Shown here one piece after another: positions 1-9,284 of a DNA stretch of 36,617 nt. Source of the stretch: Clostridia bacterium (lineage in GTDB: Bacteria; Bacillota; Clostridia; TANB77; CAG-508); NCBI GenBank assembly GCA_900752335.1, contig CAADUZ010000046.1, positions 1 to 36,617 on the forward strand, written 5' to 3'. The notes under the pieces were generated by a model. That model had not been told where the DNA came from, did not search any database, and saw nothing but the letters and a program-made list of their open reading frames with translations. Both the position numbers and the translations under genes were made by a program. Numbering within the stretch: position 1 is the stretch's first letter; each line of letters begins with the position of its first letter.

Positions 1-836
1 AATTCATTTATTTTTTTATTTTTTTCATTTTTATAATTATTTTTTATATTTATTTTATTTTCTTCGTTTTGTTTACGTAACAATATTATGTCTATCTTTT
101 TTAGTAGGTCTAGTTCACATTCTAACTCTGTTATATTTGCTATGTACTTCTCCTTGTTTTCTTCTATAGAATGTTTGTCATTTTGATACAAGAGTAATTC
201 CTTTAAGACAAACTCTATCTTTTTTATCCTTTCTTTAATTATGTTAATTGGTCTGCCTTGACTCCTATCTGAGCCTACTTCTTCTATCTGAATTTTGTTT
301 AATCTATCAATTATCTTCTTATATGACAAATTGTCATCTCCGCTACCCGCAAGGTTTGCAAGCTTTTGCACTAATATATTTTGCTTCTGACTATCAAGCT
401 TAACTTCCTCTTGCATAGATACTACAGTAGATAAAAACATGTCCTCATCCACATTAGTTTGGTCATAAAAGAATTGTATTCCATCCTTTTTGACAATATT
501 AAACTCTTTTGATATATCTTCTAAATCACTATTAAATATCTTTGGATTTTTCTTATTAAAATCTCTAAAAATTTCAAATTCTTCTCCATTATCTAATTCA
601 TATTTTATTTTTCCAGAATAATCTGTTTTGCCCCATGGTTTATATTTTTCATAATCTGAAATATTTTTTCCATTTTTATTTTTAGAAATTCCATAAAAAA
701 TATTTTTCATATAATTTAATAATGTAGATTTTCCGCTTTCGTTTTTTCCATAAATAATATTTATATTATTTTTTAAATTAATTTCTTTATTTTCTAAATT
801 GCCATAATTATTTATTTTAATATTTTTTATTTTCAA
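1..836 (-). CDS. yhaN: YhaN-type AAA ATPase (SbcC-like), C-terminus beyond window
   Basis: This is the N-terminal 278 codons of a P-loop ATPase of the YhaN/SbcC kind, open to the window edge and therefore partial. The start is a TTG at 834-836, preceded on the minus strand by AAGGAG (845-850) at 8 nt spacing. The Walker A motif YGKNESGKST lies at about residues 29-38, in the 'YGxNExGKST' form typical of YhaN and RecF-like repair ATPases. After about residue 150 the protein becomes rich in Glu, Lys and Leu, as expected for the start of a long coiled coil. The upstream gene on the same strand encodes a YhaO-like nuclease, so the pair resembles yhaO-yhaN of Bacillus and the SbcD-SbcC pair. A role in DNA end processing is inferred from the family. 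The partial state is due only to the window boundary. Confidence 0.85.
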   Translation of the reverse strand, partial: MKIKNIKINNYGNLENKEINLKNNINIIYGKNESGKSTLLNYMKNIFYGISKNKNGKNISDYEKYKPWGKTDYSGKIKYELDNGEEFEIFRDFNKKNPKIFNSDLEDISKEFNIVKKDGIQFFYDQTNVDEDMFLSTVVSMQEEVKLDSQKQNILVQKLANLAGSGDDNLSYKKIIDRLNKIQIEEVGSDRSQGRPINIIKERIKKIEFVLKELLLYQNDKHSIEENKEKYIANITELECELDLLKKIDIILLRKQNEENKINIKNNYKNEKNKKINE

Positions 837-920
837 ATTATTTTCTCCTTTTTAATTAATTTATTTATTTTTATTTTAATTTTTAATTTAATTAAAATAA
901 TTTATTTTTATTATTTATAT

Positions 921-2003
921 TTATTTTTTATCAATAATATTTAATCCTAATTCTAATGCTTCCTCTAATATTTCTTTATTATATTTTTCTTTATTTATTT
1001 CTTCTAATATTTCTTTTACAAATAATCCTTTTAAATTATTATTTTTTGATATTTTTTCTAAATCTATTTTTATTTTTGTGTTATTTTTTATTTTTATAAT
1101 ATTTTCTTTTAAAATAAATTTAAATAAATTATATATATTTATTTCAAAATTTTTATTTCCTATTAATATTATTTTATAAAATATATTTTCCTCTAAATTT
1201 AAATTATTTATTTTTTCTATTAATTCTTCTTCTGAATTAATGTCACTTATATCCAATTCTAATTCTTTAAATTCTTTATTATCTACTGACACAAATTCTA
1301 GTTTGATATTTTCCCTGTTTATTTCGCCTACAATCATTCCGTGTTTTCCTAATTCGTCAAATCCAAGTGAAATTGTTGAACCTGGGTATACTATTCTTTG
1401 GTTTTCTTCTGTGTTATAGTCTATTTTGTGTATATGTCCTAGTGCAACATAATCAAATCCTAATTCTTTTAATTTATTTTTATTTATTGGATTATATTCC
1501 ATGTTTTCCATAGTTCCACCATTTATTGTACCATGCGTAATTAATATATTTAATTTTTCCTTATTTTGTATATTTATTTCGTCAATTATTGAATTTTTGC
1601 AATAAAAATCATTAAATCCAAAACCATATATATCACATTCTGGTTCATTTATAATTTCTAATTTTCCACTAAATATATATACATTATTATTCCAATTAAA
1701 AGTCTTGTACATAGAATTATTTATATATGGATCATGATTCCCAGGAGAAATAAATATTTTTGTATTTGGTATTTCTTTAAATAAATTATTTATATATTCT
1801 ACAGTTGTTTTTCTTATATATTCGTGTTCATATAAATCTCCTGATATAAATAAATATTCTATATTATTTTCTTTTATATAATTTATTATTTTTCTAAATA
1901 CTTCTCTTTGCTCTAATCTTCTTTTTTCTCCTAATTTATTTCTATTATTTAGTACCATAAAAGGTATATCAAAATGCATATCTGCTATATGTACAAATTT
2001 CAA
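921..2003 (-). CDS. yhaO: YhaO-like DNA repair exonuclease (metallophosphoesterase)
   Basis: This 360-aa protein is a calcineurin-like metallophosphoesterase of the SbcD/Mre11/YhaO group. All metal-binding motifs are visible: D8-x-H10, G55-D56, G88-N89-H90-D91, H157, and G189-H190-x-H192. The start is TTG (2001-2003), with GAAAGGAAAG (2011-2020) as ribosome binding site; no in-frame ATG lies close by. The C-terminal third is Lys-, Asn- and Ile-rich with little recognisable. It precedes the YhaN-like ATPase with an 84-nt gap that is almost pure A and T, and both probably share the promoter at 2046-2074. By family knowledge the protein acts as a manganese-dependent nuclease with its ATPase partner in the cytoplasm. 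Confidence 0.88.
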   Translation of the reverse strand: MKFVHIADMHFDIPFMVLNNRNKLGEKRRLEQREVFRKIINYIKENNIEYLFISGDLYEHEYIRKTTVEYINNLFKEIPNTKIFISPGNHDPYINNSMYKTFNWNNNVYIFSGKLEIINEPECDIYGFGFNDFYCKNSIIDEINIQNKEKLNILITHGTINGGTMENMEYNPINKNKLKELGFDYVALGHIHKIDYNTEENQRIVYPGSTISLGFDELGKHGMIVGEINRENIKLEFVSVDNKEFKELELDISDINSEEELIEKINNLNLEENIFYKIILIGNKNFEINIYNLFKFILKENIIKIKNNTKIKIDLEKISKNNNLKGLFVKEILEEINKEKYNKEILEEALELGLNIIDKK

Positions 2004-2045
2004 ATTTTATCTTTCCTTTCGTTTTTCTTTATATTTTATTTACCA

Positions 2046-2074
2046 ATTTTATAATACTAGATTATTTTAGTCAA
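2046..2074 (-). promoter_or_regulatory. Sigma-A-type promoter of yhaO-yhaN
   Basis: On the minus strand, -35 TTGACT (2074-2069) and -10 TAAAAT (2051-2046) are separated by exactly 17 nt. Transcription would begin near 2039, about 36 nt before the TTG start of the nuclease gene. Confidence 0.7.
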
Positions 2075-2108
2075 GGTTTTTCTAAACATTTGTTTTGATT
2101 TTATGTGC

Positions 2109-2140
2109 AAAAAAACTGGAACTATAATTTATAGTTCCAG
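2109..2140 (-). terminator. Intrinsic terminator of the VirD4 unit
   Basis: A perfect 12-bp stem, CTGGAACTATAA (2116-2127) with its complement at 2129-2140, has only one unpaired base at the centre and is followed on the minus strand by seven T (2115-2109). It lies 17 nt past the stop codon of the VirD4-like gene and ends that transcription unit. Confidence 0.85.
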
Positions 2141-2156
2141 ATATTATTTTATAATT

Positions 2157-4206
2157 TTATTTATTATCTTCGTCGTCAAAGCTTCCAAATAGTTCGTCAA
2201 ACTTTGCCTCTAATTCTTTTTGAACGTCTACAGACATTATATCTTCCTCGTTCCTTGTACTTTCCTCTTTTTCTTCTGGTTCGTCTTCAAGGTTTTGTGG
2301 TAAAACTGGTGCATCATCCTCTTTACTAGTTTCACTATTTCTTTCTATTTTGCTATTTTCTACTTTTGCTTCTGATTTTGCATTTTCAGCTTGTTCATTG
2401 TTTTCTTCAAATAAATCGTCAATAGAATCTATTTTTAAATCTTTTGGTTTATTTTCTTCGCCTTCTACATAAGGGTTATATGGGTTAAACTTTCTCCATT
2501 TTCCTCTATCTCCAACTTCAAATTCTAGATGGTTTAAAGTTACTTCTGAAAGTTTTTTAATCATTGGCGTTTCAAAATAATAATATTTCTCGTCCTTTAT
2601 TGGTTTTAAGCCTTTTTCATATATAATACATAAGTCGTTGTCCATTCTTCTTAATTCGTCTGGCGTCATTAATGCTCTTGCCATAACTTGGTCTGAATCG
2701 CTATAGCCCTGTCTGTGGAATTGTTTATCTCTGTTTACAGATAAACTATCTCTTGTAATTGTTTTTTCTCCAAGTGCTTTTGAAAAATATTCCACTGTTT
2801 TATATGAGTTACTACCTAAAAATACGTGTGTATCGCAGTTACCCATTATAGTTTCATACGATTTTTCATAAACTGCTTCTAATTGGTCCAAGTTTTGAAG
2901 TATAACACTGAATGATATTCCTCTACTTCTTGAAGTAGAAATCTTTTTATCAAAGTCTGGTATTTGTCCAATGTTTGCAAACTCGTCTAGTATAAAGAAT
3001 GTAGGCATTCTTAATCTTCCGCCATTTTTATCTGCAAAATCATATAATTGTTGTATCATTTGCGAGAAGAATATTGTAAGTAAGAAATCATATGCTTTAT
3101 GTGTGTCTGACGAAATAACATATACGGCTGTTTTTCTTGAACCTATTTCGTCAAAATCTATTGTATCTGTTGAAGTTACTTCTGCAATTTCTTTTGAGTC
3201 GAACTTACCAAGTTTAGATTGCAATGAACTTAAAATTGAACCATATGTTTTTTCTGGTGCTATTTCTATAGATTTATAGTTCATTCTTGCTGGATGGTCA
3301 TATGGAAGTTGGTTCATTAAATCTGTAAGTAAGTTACTTCCTCCATTTGCATTTGCTGCTCTAACAAGTTCTGAACAACTTGCTAGGTTTTGCTCTTCTT
3401 CTGGTCTTGTTGCCATTAAGTAGTATATAAGTGCTTTTAATAGCATCTCTGCCATATCATCCCAGTATGGGTCACTGTTTGCACCTTCTGTTTTTTGTCC
3501 TTTTACTATTGTATTTGCTATAACGTCAACGTCTATTTCGCTTCTTATATGTAATAATGGGTTGTAACCATCACTATTTGCAGGATTTACTAAATTTAAT
3601 ACTTTTATTTCATATCCATTTTTTCTTAAATAACCTGCTGTTTTATCATATAATTCTCCTTTAGGGTCTGTAAATACATAAGAGCCTAACATTTGATATG
3701 CATTTGGTATTGAATATGATGCAGATTTACCAGAACCAGAACCGTCCAACTACCAATACGTTTACGTTTCCTCTTTTATCTACTGGAAGGAAGTTATGTT
3801 TTGAAAGTATTATACCTTTATTTTTACTTAATATTCTATATTGCTCTCCACCTTCGCTCCAGTCACTAGAACCATGCTCTATGTCTGTGTATTCATGTTT
3901 TGGTTTTGATTTAAATAATCCTATAAATGCAAATATTAAGTATATTATTGTAAAGTATAAAAGTGTTTTACCAAAATATCCTATATATGCTTCATCCATT
4001 ACTTTTGTTATTGAAGTAAATGTAACAAGTTCTGAAAATATATTTTCTAGGAATATATTAAAATCAAATGTTCCACTTTGACTTGCTAAACCTATAGAAT
4101 AGCCTATAGGCGCAACAAGTACTATGGCAAAGAATATCCATAGTACTGCTATAATTATTATACTTTTTTTATTATCTTTTAATGTTTTACTTACTTTGTA
4201 GTTCAT
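2157..4206 (-). pseudogene. VirD4/TraG-like type IV coupling ATPase, single-base frameshift in Walker A
   Basis: The gene reads as two frames, 4206 to 3727 and 3749 to 2157. Together they give a typical VirD4/TraG coupling protein of 682 aa if one base is skipped. The N-part has two membrane segments (about residues 15-35 and 82-99) and the HGSSDW motif that precedes the ATPase core in this family. The frame breaks inside the Walker A motif: ...VLVVG, one extra C on the minus strand (position 3744), then GSGSGKS. Walker B (FFILDEFA, D407-E408 in the joined numbering) and the SRSRGISF-to-QNLDQ segment are intact. The C-tail is acidic. The AAGGTGA at about 4212-4218 is a fair ribosome binding site for the ATG at 4206. 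The TTG at 3749 that opens the second frame is not a plausible start. Either a sequencing error or a recent inactivation fits, since no other damage is seen. No relaxase, VirB4 or other transfer gene is nearby. Confidence 0.85.
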
Positions 4207-4230
4207 ACTTTTTCACCTTCGCTTTGGTTT

Positions 4231-4521
4231 TTATTTTTCCATATCTTTATCTTCTAATGCTTTTCTAACAGCCTTATTATCCCCTGATAAAACTACTTTT
4301 CCATCTGTTGAAGCTCTTCCTATAACCTTATCTTGGTCTTTTACAACAAGATTACTTTGAGCATTTATTATTGCCTTTTCTCCTTCAATAACTTCTATTC
4401 TAGATGGTCCTCTTCCTGCGGCTTTTGGTGGCATTTTTAAACTCTTGTCCGGTGTTTCTGGTATTGTTTGCCCTCCACAGATATGTTTATAATCATTTGA
4501 ATGTACATTAGTACTACTCAT
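4231..4521 (-). CDS. Hypothetical 96-aa protein upstream of VirD4-like gene
   Basis: I do not recognise this protein. It is 96 aa, hydrophilic, without membrane segments. It opens with a short stretch containing His and one Cys (HICGG, about 14-18) and a Pro-rich part (about 20-39), and ends in a Lys/Asp-rich tail. The middle (about 41-87) alternates short strand-like pieces and looks like a compact beta-rich fold. AAAGGGGAAAG upstream of the ATG is a strong ribosome binding site, so the gene is likely real. It lies 14 nt after the 174-aa gene and 24 nt before the VirD4-like gene, so the three should be cotranscribed. A cargo, adaptor or regulator of the coupling ATPase is possible but only inferred from position. 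Confidence 0.7.
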   Translation of the reverse strand: MSSTNVHSNDYKHICGGQTIPETPDKSLKMPPKAAGRGPSRIEVIEGEKAIINAQSNLVVKDQDKVIGRASTDGKVVLSGDNKAVRKALEDKDMEK

Positions 4522-4535
4522 GTTCTTTCCCCTTT

Positions 4536-5060
4536 CTAAATGTCTTTCTTTTCATCTCTTATTTCAAATGAAAAGTATGACTTATATGGCTTTAACTTGC
4601 ATTTTCCTTTAACTTCATTTGTTTCTTTATCAAAGTATAATACTGGCTTTATTTCTTCTGTTGTTTCTGGGTCTATAATTGTTATTGGTCTTTTTAAATT
4701 TGGTGTATATTTAAACTCTTTATATTCTGTTGCTTCTTCAGAATAAAGAGTATCGAACTTTATTAAACTTGGTTTTTTAGAGATAGTTACTTTGTCGTTT
4801 TCTAATATTCCCATATTTACAACTACTCTATCCTTACCAAAAGATAATATAACTAAATCTTCTTCTTCTTTTGGTTCGTCAACAAAAAAAGTTTTCTTTT
4901 TAACATCTCCTCTTAATTCTTCTGTATAGTCCAGTCTTTCTATTGTGTATTTAGGTGATTCTTTTAAAAATTCTTTTTCTGTTTCGTTTATTTTATATAT
5001 TACTGTGTTTACTCCTTGTGGATCCGTTATACTAAAGTGTTTACCTTGTACAATTTCCAT
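4536..5060 (-). CDS. Hypothetical 174-aa protein, first gene of VirD4 unit
   Basis: This protein is unrecognised. It is 174 aa from the ATG at 5060, rich in Glu, Lys, Thr and Val, with no membrane segment or signal peptide. Several repeated strand-turn patterns suggest a beta-rich cytoplasmic protein. I chose the ATG at 5060 because a GAGGG/AAAGG region lies just upstream; the longer frame from 5096 has no ribosome binding site. It is the first gene after a good sigma-A promoter (5130-5158) and precedes the 96-aa gene and the VirD4-like ATPase on the same strand. Function is unknown; a role connected with the ATPase is an inference from the operon only. Confidence 0.7.
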   Translation of the reverse strand: MEIVQGKHFSITDPQGVNTVIYKINETEKEFLKESPKYTIERLDYTEELRGDVKKKTFFVDEPKEEEDLVILSFGKDRVVVNMGILENDKVTISKKPSLIKFDTLYSEEATEYKEFKYTPNLKRPITIIDPETTEEIKPVLYFDKETNEVKGKCKLKPYKSYFSFEIRDEKKDI

Positions 5061-5129
5061 AACCTTTTCCCTCTTTCTATGAATCTTCGTTGCCATAGCT
5101 TGTCTTTTGTTAGAATCACTACACTATTA

Positions 5130-5158
5130 ATTATATAGTAATTTGCGGCATTAGTCAA
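5130..5158 (-). promoter_or_regulatory. Sigma-A promoter of the VirD4 unit
   Basis: On the minus strand, -35 TTGACT (5158-5153), a 17-nt spacer and a perfect -10 TATAAT (5135-5130). The start point would be near 5123, giving a leader of about 60 nt to the ATG at 5060. Confidence 0.8.
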
Positions 5159-5218
5159 TATTTTCCATTAAATTTATGTCAACTTTTATAAACAAGCTAT
5201 CAACTACTATTACATATT

Positions 5219-6118
5219 TTATTCTAAATTATTTCTTGGATTAAATTTCGATATCTCATTTAGTTTTTCATACATTCCAATTTCCTCTTTTGTAGGCGTT
5301 TTTGGTACCATTATTTTTACGTCCGCTATAAGTTCTCCTCTTCCGCCTTTTCCATCTTTATACCCTTTCCCCGGAATTTTAACTTTTTCTCCGCTTTCAA
5401 TTCCTTGTGGTATATGTAAAAAAATTGTTTCTCCTATAGCTTCTATAGATACCTTTGTACCAAGCACCGCTTCCCATGGTGCTATTTTTAAGTCTGTATA
5501 TAGGTCTATTCCCTTTAATACAAATTTTTTGTTATCTTTTATATTTATTTTAATTAATAAATCTCCGTTTTTTCCTCCGTTTTCACCCTTTTTACCTTGA
5601 CCTATTAATCTAATTTTTTCTCCATTTCTTATACCTGCTGGTATTTTTATTGTAAAACTTTTCATTTTACCATTTTGTGTTCTTAAAGAAATTTTTTTAT
5701 CTTGTCCATAATACGCTTCTTCTATTGAAACGTCAATTTCTGTTTCTACATTTTCTCCTTTAATAGGTACCTTTTCTTTTTTCTTTTCGCTTTTTTCCTT
5801 TTTGATAGTCTGTTCACCGAAAAACATATTGAAGAAATTAGTAGATATTGTACCTTCTTCTCTTTTAGTTTCCTCTACTTTCTTTTTCTTTCCAATATTA
5901 GCATTCCATGTTCTGTCATATTTTCTTTTGGACACTGGAGAAGATAAAACTTTATATGCTTCGTTTATATCCTTAAATCTTTCTTCTGAAAAATTATTTT
6001 CGGTATTTATGTCTGGGTGATATTTCTTGGCTTGTTCTCTGTATGCTGTTTTTATTTCCTCTGGTGTGGCTTTGCTGTTTTCTAAACCAAGTATTTTATA
6101 ATAGTCTTTAAAAATCAT
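5219..6118 (-). CDS. DnaJ-type cochaperone without zinc finger (CbpA-like)
   Basis: This 299-aa protein has an N-terminal J domain (about residues 4-68, HPD at 34-36), a charged linker rich in Lys and Glu, and two C-terminal substrate-binding beta domains (about 120-290), seen from the IPAGIRNGEKIRLIGQGKKG and IPQGIESGEKVKIPGKG segments. The CxxCxGxG zinc repeats of true DnaJ are absent, so it belongs to the CbpA/DjlA-like class of Hsp70 cochaperones. The start is set to the ATG at 6118 because AGGGGGGAGG lies just before it; the longer frame begins inside that ribosome binding site. It is the last gene of the murF-ddl-yqeK operon, 39 nt after yqeK. No grpE or dnaK is nearby, so this is not the main heat-shock DnaJ. 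Confidence 0.9.
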   Translation of the reverse strand: MIFKDYYKILGLENSKATPEEIKTAYREQAKKYHPDINTENNFSEERFKDINEAYKVLSSPVSKRKYDRTWNANIGKKKKVEETKREEGTISTNFFNMFFGEQTIKKEKSEKKKEKVPIKGENVETEIDVSIEEAYYGQDKKISLRTQNGKMKSFTIKIPAGIRNGEKIRLIGQGKKGENGGKNGDLLIKINIKDNKKFVLKGIDLYTDLKIAPWEAVLGTKVSIEAIGETIFLHIPQGIESGEKVKIPGKGYKDGKGGRGELIADVKIMVPKTPTKEEIGMYEKLNEISKFNPRNNLE

Positions 6119-6157
6119 AAGCCTCCCCCCTAAAAGCATTCATATTATATCATACTT

Positions 6158-6760
6158 TTATATAGAAATAAATACCTTAAGCAACATATTTCTAGTTAAA
6201 ATACTGTCTGGGTGTATTAATTTATGTTTTTGTATGGTATATGTTATTGAACTATCTATTTCGTATACAAGTGCCTTGTTTATATCTTTAGTTGCTAAAT
6301 CTCTTACCACTTGTAATTCTTTCATTTTTTCTTCGCTATTATATGTTCTTCCATCTTCTATTTTATCTGCCACATAAATAATTTTTGCTAATAAATCCAT
6401 ATTCTCGTTGCCTACTGTATGGTATTTTATAGCATTTTGCATATCTTGTGAAAATCCATATTTCCTCTTACAAATATCGGCCCCAATTTTTGCATGTAAT
6501 AGTCCAACATTTACTTCTTCTACACTATCTACCTCTATGTTATTTTTCCTTGCATACTCTAGCATTTCTTCTTTTGACAATTCCTTACCTATATCATGTG
6601 CTAAACCAACTAATTTTGCCTTGTCTACGTCTATCTTGTATATTTTAGCTAGTTCTTCTGCCTTTTTCATTACCCCTATCGAATGGTTATATCTTTTTTC
6701 TGATAATACTTTTTTTAAGTCATTGTCTATTTTATTTAGTAGTTCTTCTGCTTTTTCCAT
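6158..6760 (-). CDS. yqeK: YqeK-like HD-domain symmetrical Ap4A hydrolase
   Basis: This 200-aa HD-domain protein matches the YqeK family, which hydrolyses diadenosine tetraphosphate symmetrically using bound metal. The metal ligands of the family are visible: H26 in RYNHS, H55-D56 in AHDIGK, H89, H114 in KYHTVG and D132 in YVADKIED. Length is normal for the family. In many Firmicutes yqeK follows nadD; here it sits between ddl and a dnaJ-like gene, which is a less usual context. It starts 21 nt after the ddl stop, with GAAGGGGAAA as ribosome binding site about 12 nt from the ATG. Confidence 0.88.
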   Translation of the reverse strand: MEKAEELLNKIDNDLKKVLSEKRYNHSIGVMKKAEELAKIYKIDVDKAKLVGLAHDIGKELSKEEMLEYARKNNIEVDSVEEVNVGLLHAKIGADICKRKYGFSQDMQNAIKYHTVGNENMDLLAKIIYVADKIEDGRTYNSEEKMKELQVVRDLATKDINKALVYEIDSSITYTIQKHKLIHPDSILTRNMLLKVFISI

Positions 6761-6781
6761 GTTTAAATATTTCCCCTTCTT

Positions 6782-7843
6782 TTATTTTTGCATTGCAAGT
6801 TCTATTAATTTATCTAAAAGTTCTGAATATTTTAGTCCCATTGTTTCCCATAGTTTAGGATACATACTAATTTGTGTAAATCCTGGAAGTGTATTTATTT
6901 CGTTAATTATTACTCTATTTGTATCGTTTTCTATAAAGAAATCTACCCTAGAAAGTCCTGTGCAGTCTGCTGCCTTAAATGCTTTTACAGCTGTTTTTCT
7001 TATTTCGTCTGAAATACTTTCTGGAATTTTAGCTGGCATTACAACTCTAGATTCTGCATTTTTGTATTTAGCATCAAATGTGTAAAAGTCTTCAGCTGGT
7101 AATATTTCTCCTACACATGAAGCTTTTGCGTCTTCATTTCCAAGTACTGCACATTCTACTTCTCTGCCATTTATATTTTCTTCTATAAGTATTTTCTTAT
7201 CAAATTCTCCTGCATATTTTACACTATCAACTAGTTCTTCTTTATTATGTGCTTTTTTTATACCAACTGAAGAACCTGAATTTGATGGTTTTACAAATAC
7301 AGGGTATGATAGTTTTTCTTCTACAATGTCTGCTATTTTTTCTAAAGTACATTCTTCTTCATTAAAATTACTATCTACATATTTATATCTTTCATTTTCT
7401 TTTTTTACATATATGTATTTTGCTTGATTTATATTAGCTTTTTCAAATACTATTTTTGCATAAGCTTTATCCATACAAATGCTTGAACTTAATACTTTAC
7501 AACCCACATATGGTTTTTGTAGCATTTCTAGCATTCCTTGAACTGTACCATCTTCTCCATAAAGTCCGTGTAATACTGGGAAAACCACGTCACATTCTTG
7601 CAAATATTCTATTGGGTTTGAAATTAGCACTTTTTCCTCTATTTCTCCTCCTACTGGTAGTATATCTATTTCAGCCACTTTTTTAGTATATTCATACCAT
7701 TTTCCATCTTTAGATATATATATTGGATAAATTTCATATTTTTCTTTGTTTAAGTTTTTTATAACGGATGTTCCAGAAGTAATAGAAACATAATGTTCTG
7801 TAGACATTCCTCCAAAAATTACACATAATTTTAATTTATTCAT
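6782..7843 (-). CDS. ddl: D-alanine--D-alanine ligase
   Basis: This is an ATP-grasp ligase of 353 aa that joins two D-alanines for the peptidoglycan stem peptide. Visible motifs are the N-terminal GGMSTEH (11-17), the ATP-grasp loop KPSNSGSSVGIKK, the omega-loop AKYKNAESRVVMPA and the metal-binding end motif INEINTLPGFT. The omega loop carries the Lys-Tyr pair of ordinary D-Ala-D-Ala enzymes, not the pattern of D-lactate ligases, so vancomycin resistance is not suggested. The start is the ATG at 7843, with AGAAAGGAA 9-10 nt upstream; the TTG three codons earlier abuts that site. The gene follows murF by 16 nt, whose product uses the dipeptide made here. Confidence 0.95.
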   Translation of the reverse strand: MNKLKLCVIFGGMSTEHYVSITSGTSVIKNLNKEKYEIYPIYISKDGKWYEYTKKVAEIDILPVGGEIEEKVLISNPIEYLQECDVVFPVLHGLYGEDGTVQGMLEMLQKPYVGCKVLSSSICMDKAYAKIVFEKANINQAKYIYVKKENERYKYVDSNFNEEECTLEKIADIVEEKLSYPVFVKPSNSGSSVGIKKAHNKEELVDSVKYAGEFDKKILIEENINGREVECAVLGNEDAKASCVGEILPAEDFYTFDAKYKNAESRVVMPAKIPESISDEIRKTAVKAFKAADCTGLSRVDFFIENDTNRVIINEINTLPGFTQISMYPKLWETMGLKYSELLDKLIELAMQK

Positions 7844-7859
7844 ATTTATCAATTCCTTT

Positions 7860-9284
7860 CTAATTACATATTTTTGTATATATTTCTTGAAAGTTTAAAC
7901 CATTTGAGGCTTTAAGCAAAATAGCATCTTCTGGTAAAGCTATTTTTTTAATAATTTCTACCGCTTCTTCATTATTACTACATTCATAGATATTTTCTTT
8001 GTTAAATCCCATCTCTAATGCCTTGTTTGCAATATGTTTTGACTCATTTCCCACAATAACTAATATGTCAATATTATTCTTTGCAACTTCTTCGCCAACT
8101 TTTTCATGTAGTTCTTTTGAAAACTCACCTAGTTCTAGCATGTCACCTAAAACAGCTATTTTCTTTTTAGCATGTAATTTACCTAAATATTCAATAGCTG
8201 CCTTCATAGAGTCGTAGTTTGCGTTATAGCAGTCATTTATTATAGTAATTCCATTTTTAGTTTTTTCCACTTGCATTCTTCTTTTAGTAAGCTCAAAATT
8301 TGCAATTCCTTCTAGTATATCTTCCATTGGTATATCAAATATTCTGCCTATCGCAATAGCACATAAACTATTTAGTACAAAATGATTTCCTCCAACAGAA
8401 ATATTTACTGTATATGTTTTATTATCTATATCTATTTTATATGTACTTCCGTTTTCTGATAACTCTATGTCATATGGCATTATATCACTTGTGTTTTCCA
8501 TACCAAATGTTACTACTTTAAAATCTGTATTTTTGTTAGATATATACCAATTATGTAGCATGTCGTTATCGTTATTTATAACTAGTGTTCCACCCTTTTG
8601 AAGTCCATCTAGTATCTCTAACTTTGCTTTTAATATATTTTCCCTTGAACCTAAATTTCCAATATGAGCTGTTCCCACATTAGTTATAACTGCTACGGAT
8701 GGTTTTGCAATTTTAGATAATGGACTAATTTCGTTTGGCATATTCATACCCATTTCTACAACCATTGCGTTTTCGTCCTTAAGCCTTAAAACCGTAAGAG
8801 GAAGCCCTATTTGATTATTGTAATTTCCTAATGTTTTTAGTACATTAAATTTTTTAGACATTACACTTGCAATAATATCTTTTGTGCTTGTTTTCCCCAC
8901 ACTTCCAGTTATACCAACAACTGGTATGTCATACATATTCCTTTTAAAAGAAGCAATTTCTTGTAATGCCTTTACCGTATCTTCCACCAAAATTATTGAT
9001 ACATTATTGTATTTTTGCTTAATATCTTCTAGCTCTAAATTTATTTTATTCTCCACACTCGATTTTTGTAAAATACAAATTTTAGCACCATTTTCAATAG
9101 CAGTAATATATAGCAAATTTCCATCGTTATGCTCGCCTTTAAACCCTATATATGTATCGCCTTTTTTTATTTCCCTTGTATCTCTAACAATATCTGTAAG
9201 TATATCTTCTTCGTTTCCACACAAAAGCTTTGCATTACATGTTTTAATTATATCTTTTATATATATTTCTTTCATATTTCCCAT
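7860..9284 (-). CDS. murF: UDP-MurNAc-tripeptide--D-Ala-D-Ala ligase MurF
   Basis: This 474-aa Mur ligase adds D-Ala-D-Ala to the UDP-MurNAc-tripeptide, the last cytoplasmic step of the peptidoglycan precursor. The N-terminal substrate domain has the RDTREI motif (34-39), the central domain the ATP loop GITGSVGKTST (124-134), and the C-terminal part the NDCYNANYDSMKAA motif typical of MurF. It is the first gene of the murF-ddl-yqeK-dnaJ-like operon. The start is unusual: the strong AAGGAG (9309-9314) lies about 24 nt from the ATG at 9284, with a 9-bp hairpin in between. A four-codon frame (ATG at 9305, stop TGA) in the same phase sits directly behind the Shine-Dalgarno. The true start could be 9284 or the ATG at 9275. 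Confidence 0.93.
   Translation of the reverse strand: MGNMKEIYIKDIIKTCNAKLLCGNEEDILTDIVRDTREIKKGDTYIGFKGEHNDGNLLYITAIENGAKICILQKSSVENKINLELEDIKQKYNNVSIILVEDTVKALQEIASFKRNMYDIPVVGITGSVGKTSTKDIIASVMSKKFNVLKTLGNYNNQIGLPLTVLRLKDENAMVVEMGMNMPNEISPLSKIAKPSVAVITNVGTAHIGNLGSRENILKAKLEILDGLQKGGTLVINNDNDMLHNWYISNKNTDFKVVTFGMENTSDIMPYDIELSENGSTYKIDIDNKTYTVNISVGGNHFVLNSLCAIAIGRIFDIPMEDILEGIANFELTKRRMQVEKTKNGITIINDCYNANYDSMKAAIEYLGKLHAKKKIAVLGDMLELGEFSKELHEKVGEEVAKNNIDILVIVGNESKHIANKALEMGFNKENIYECSNNEEAVEIIKKIALPEDAILLKASNGLNFQEIYTKICN

Noticed and set aside
3727..4206. Separate 159-aa protein and separate 530-aa ATPase
   Set aside because: Both are halves of one VirD4-like gene; the second half would start within the Walker A motif with no ribosome binding site.
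6782..7843. Vancomycin-resistance-type D-Ala-D-Lac/D-Ser ligase
   Set aside because: The omega loop has the Lys-Tyr pattern of ordinary D-Ala-D-Ala ligases and no van genes are present.
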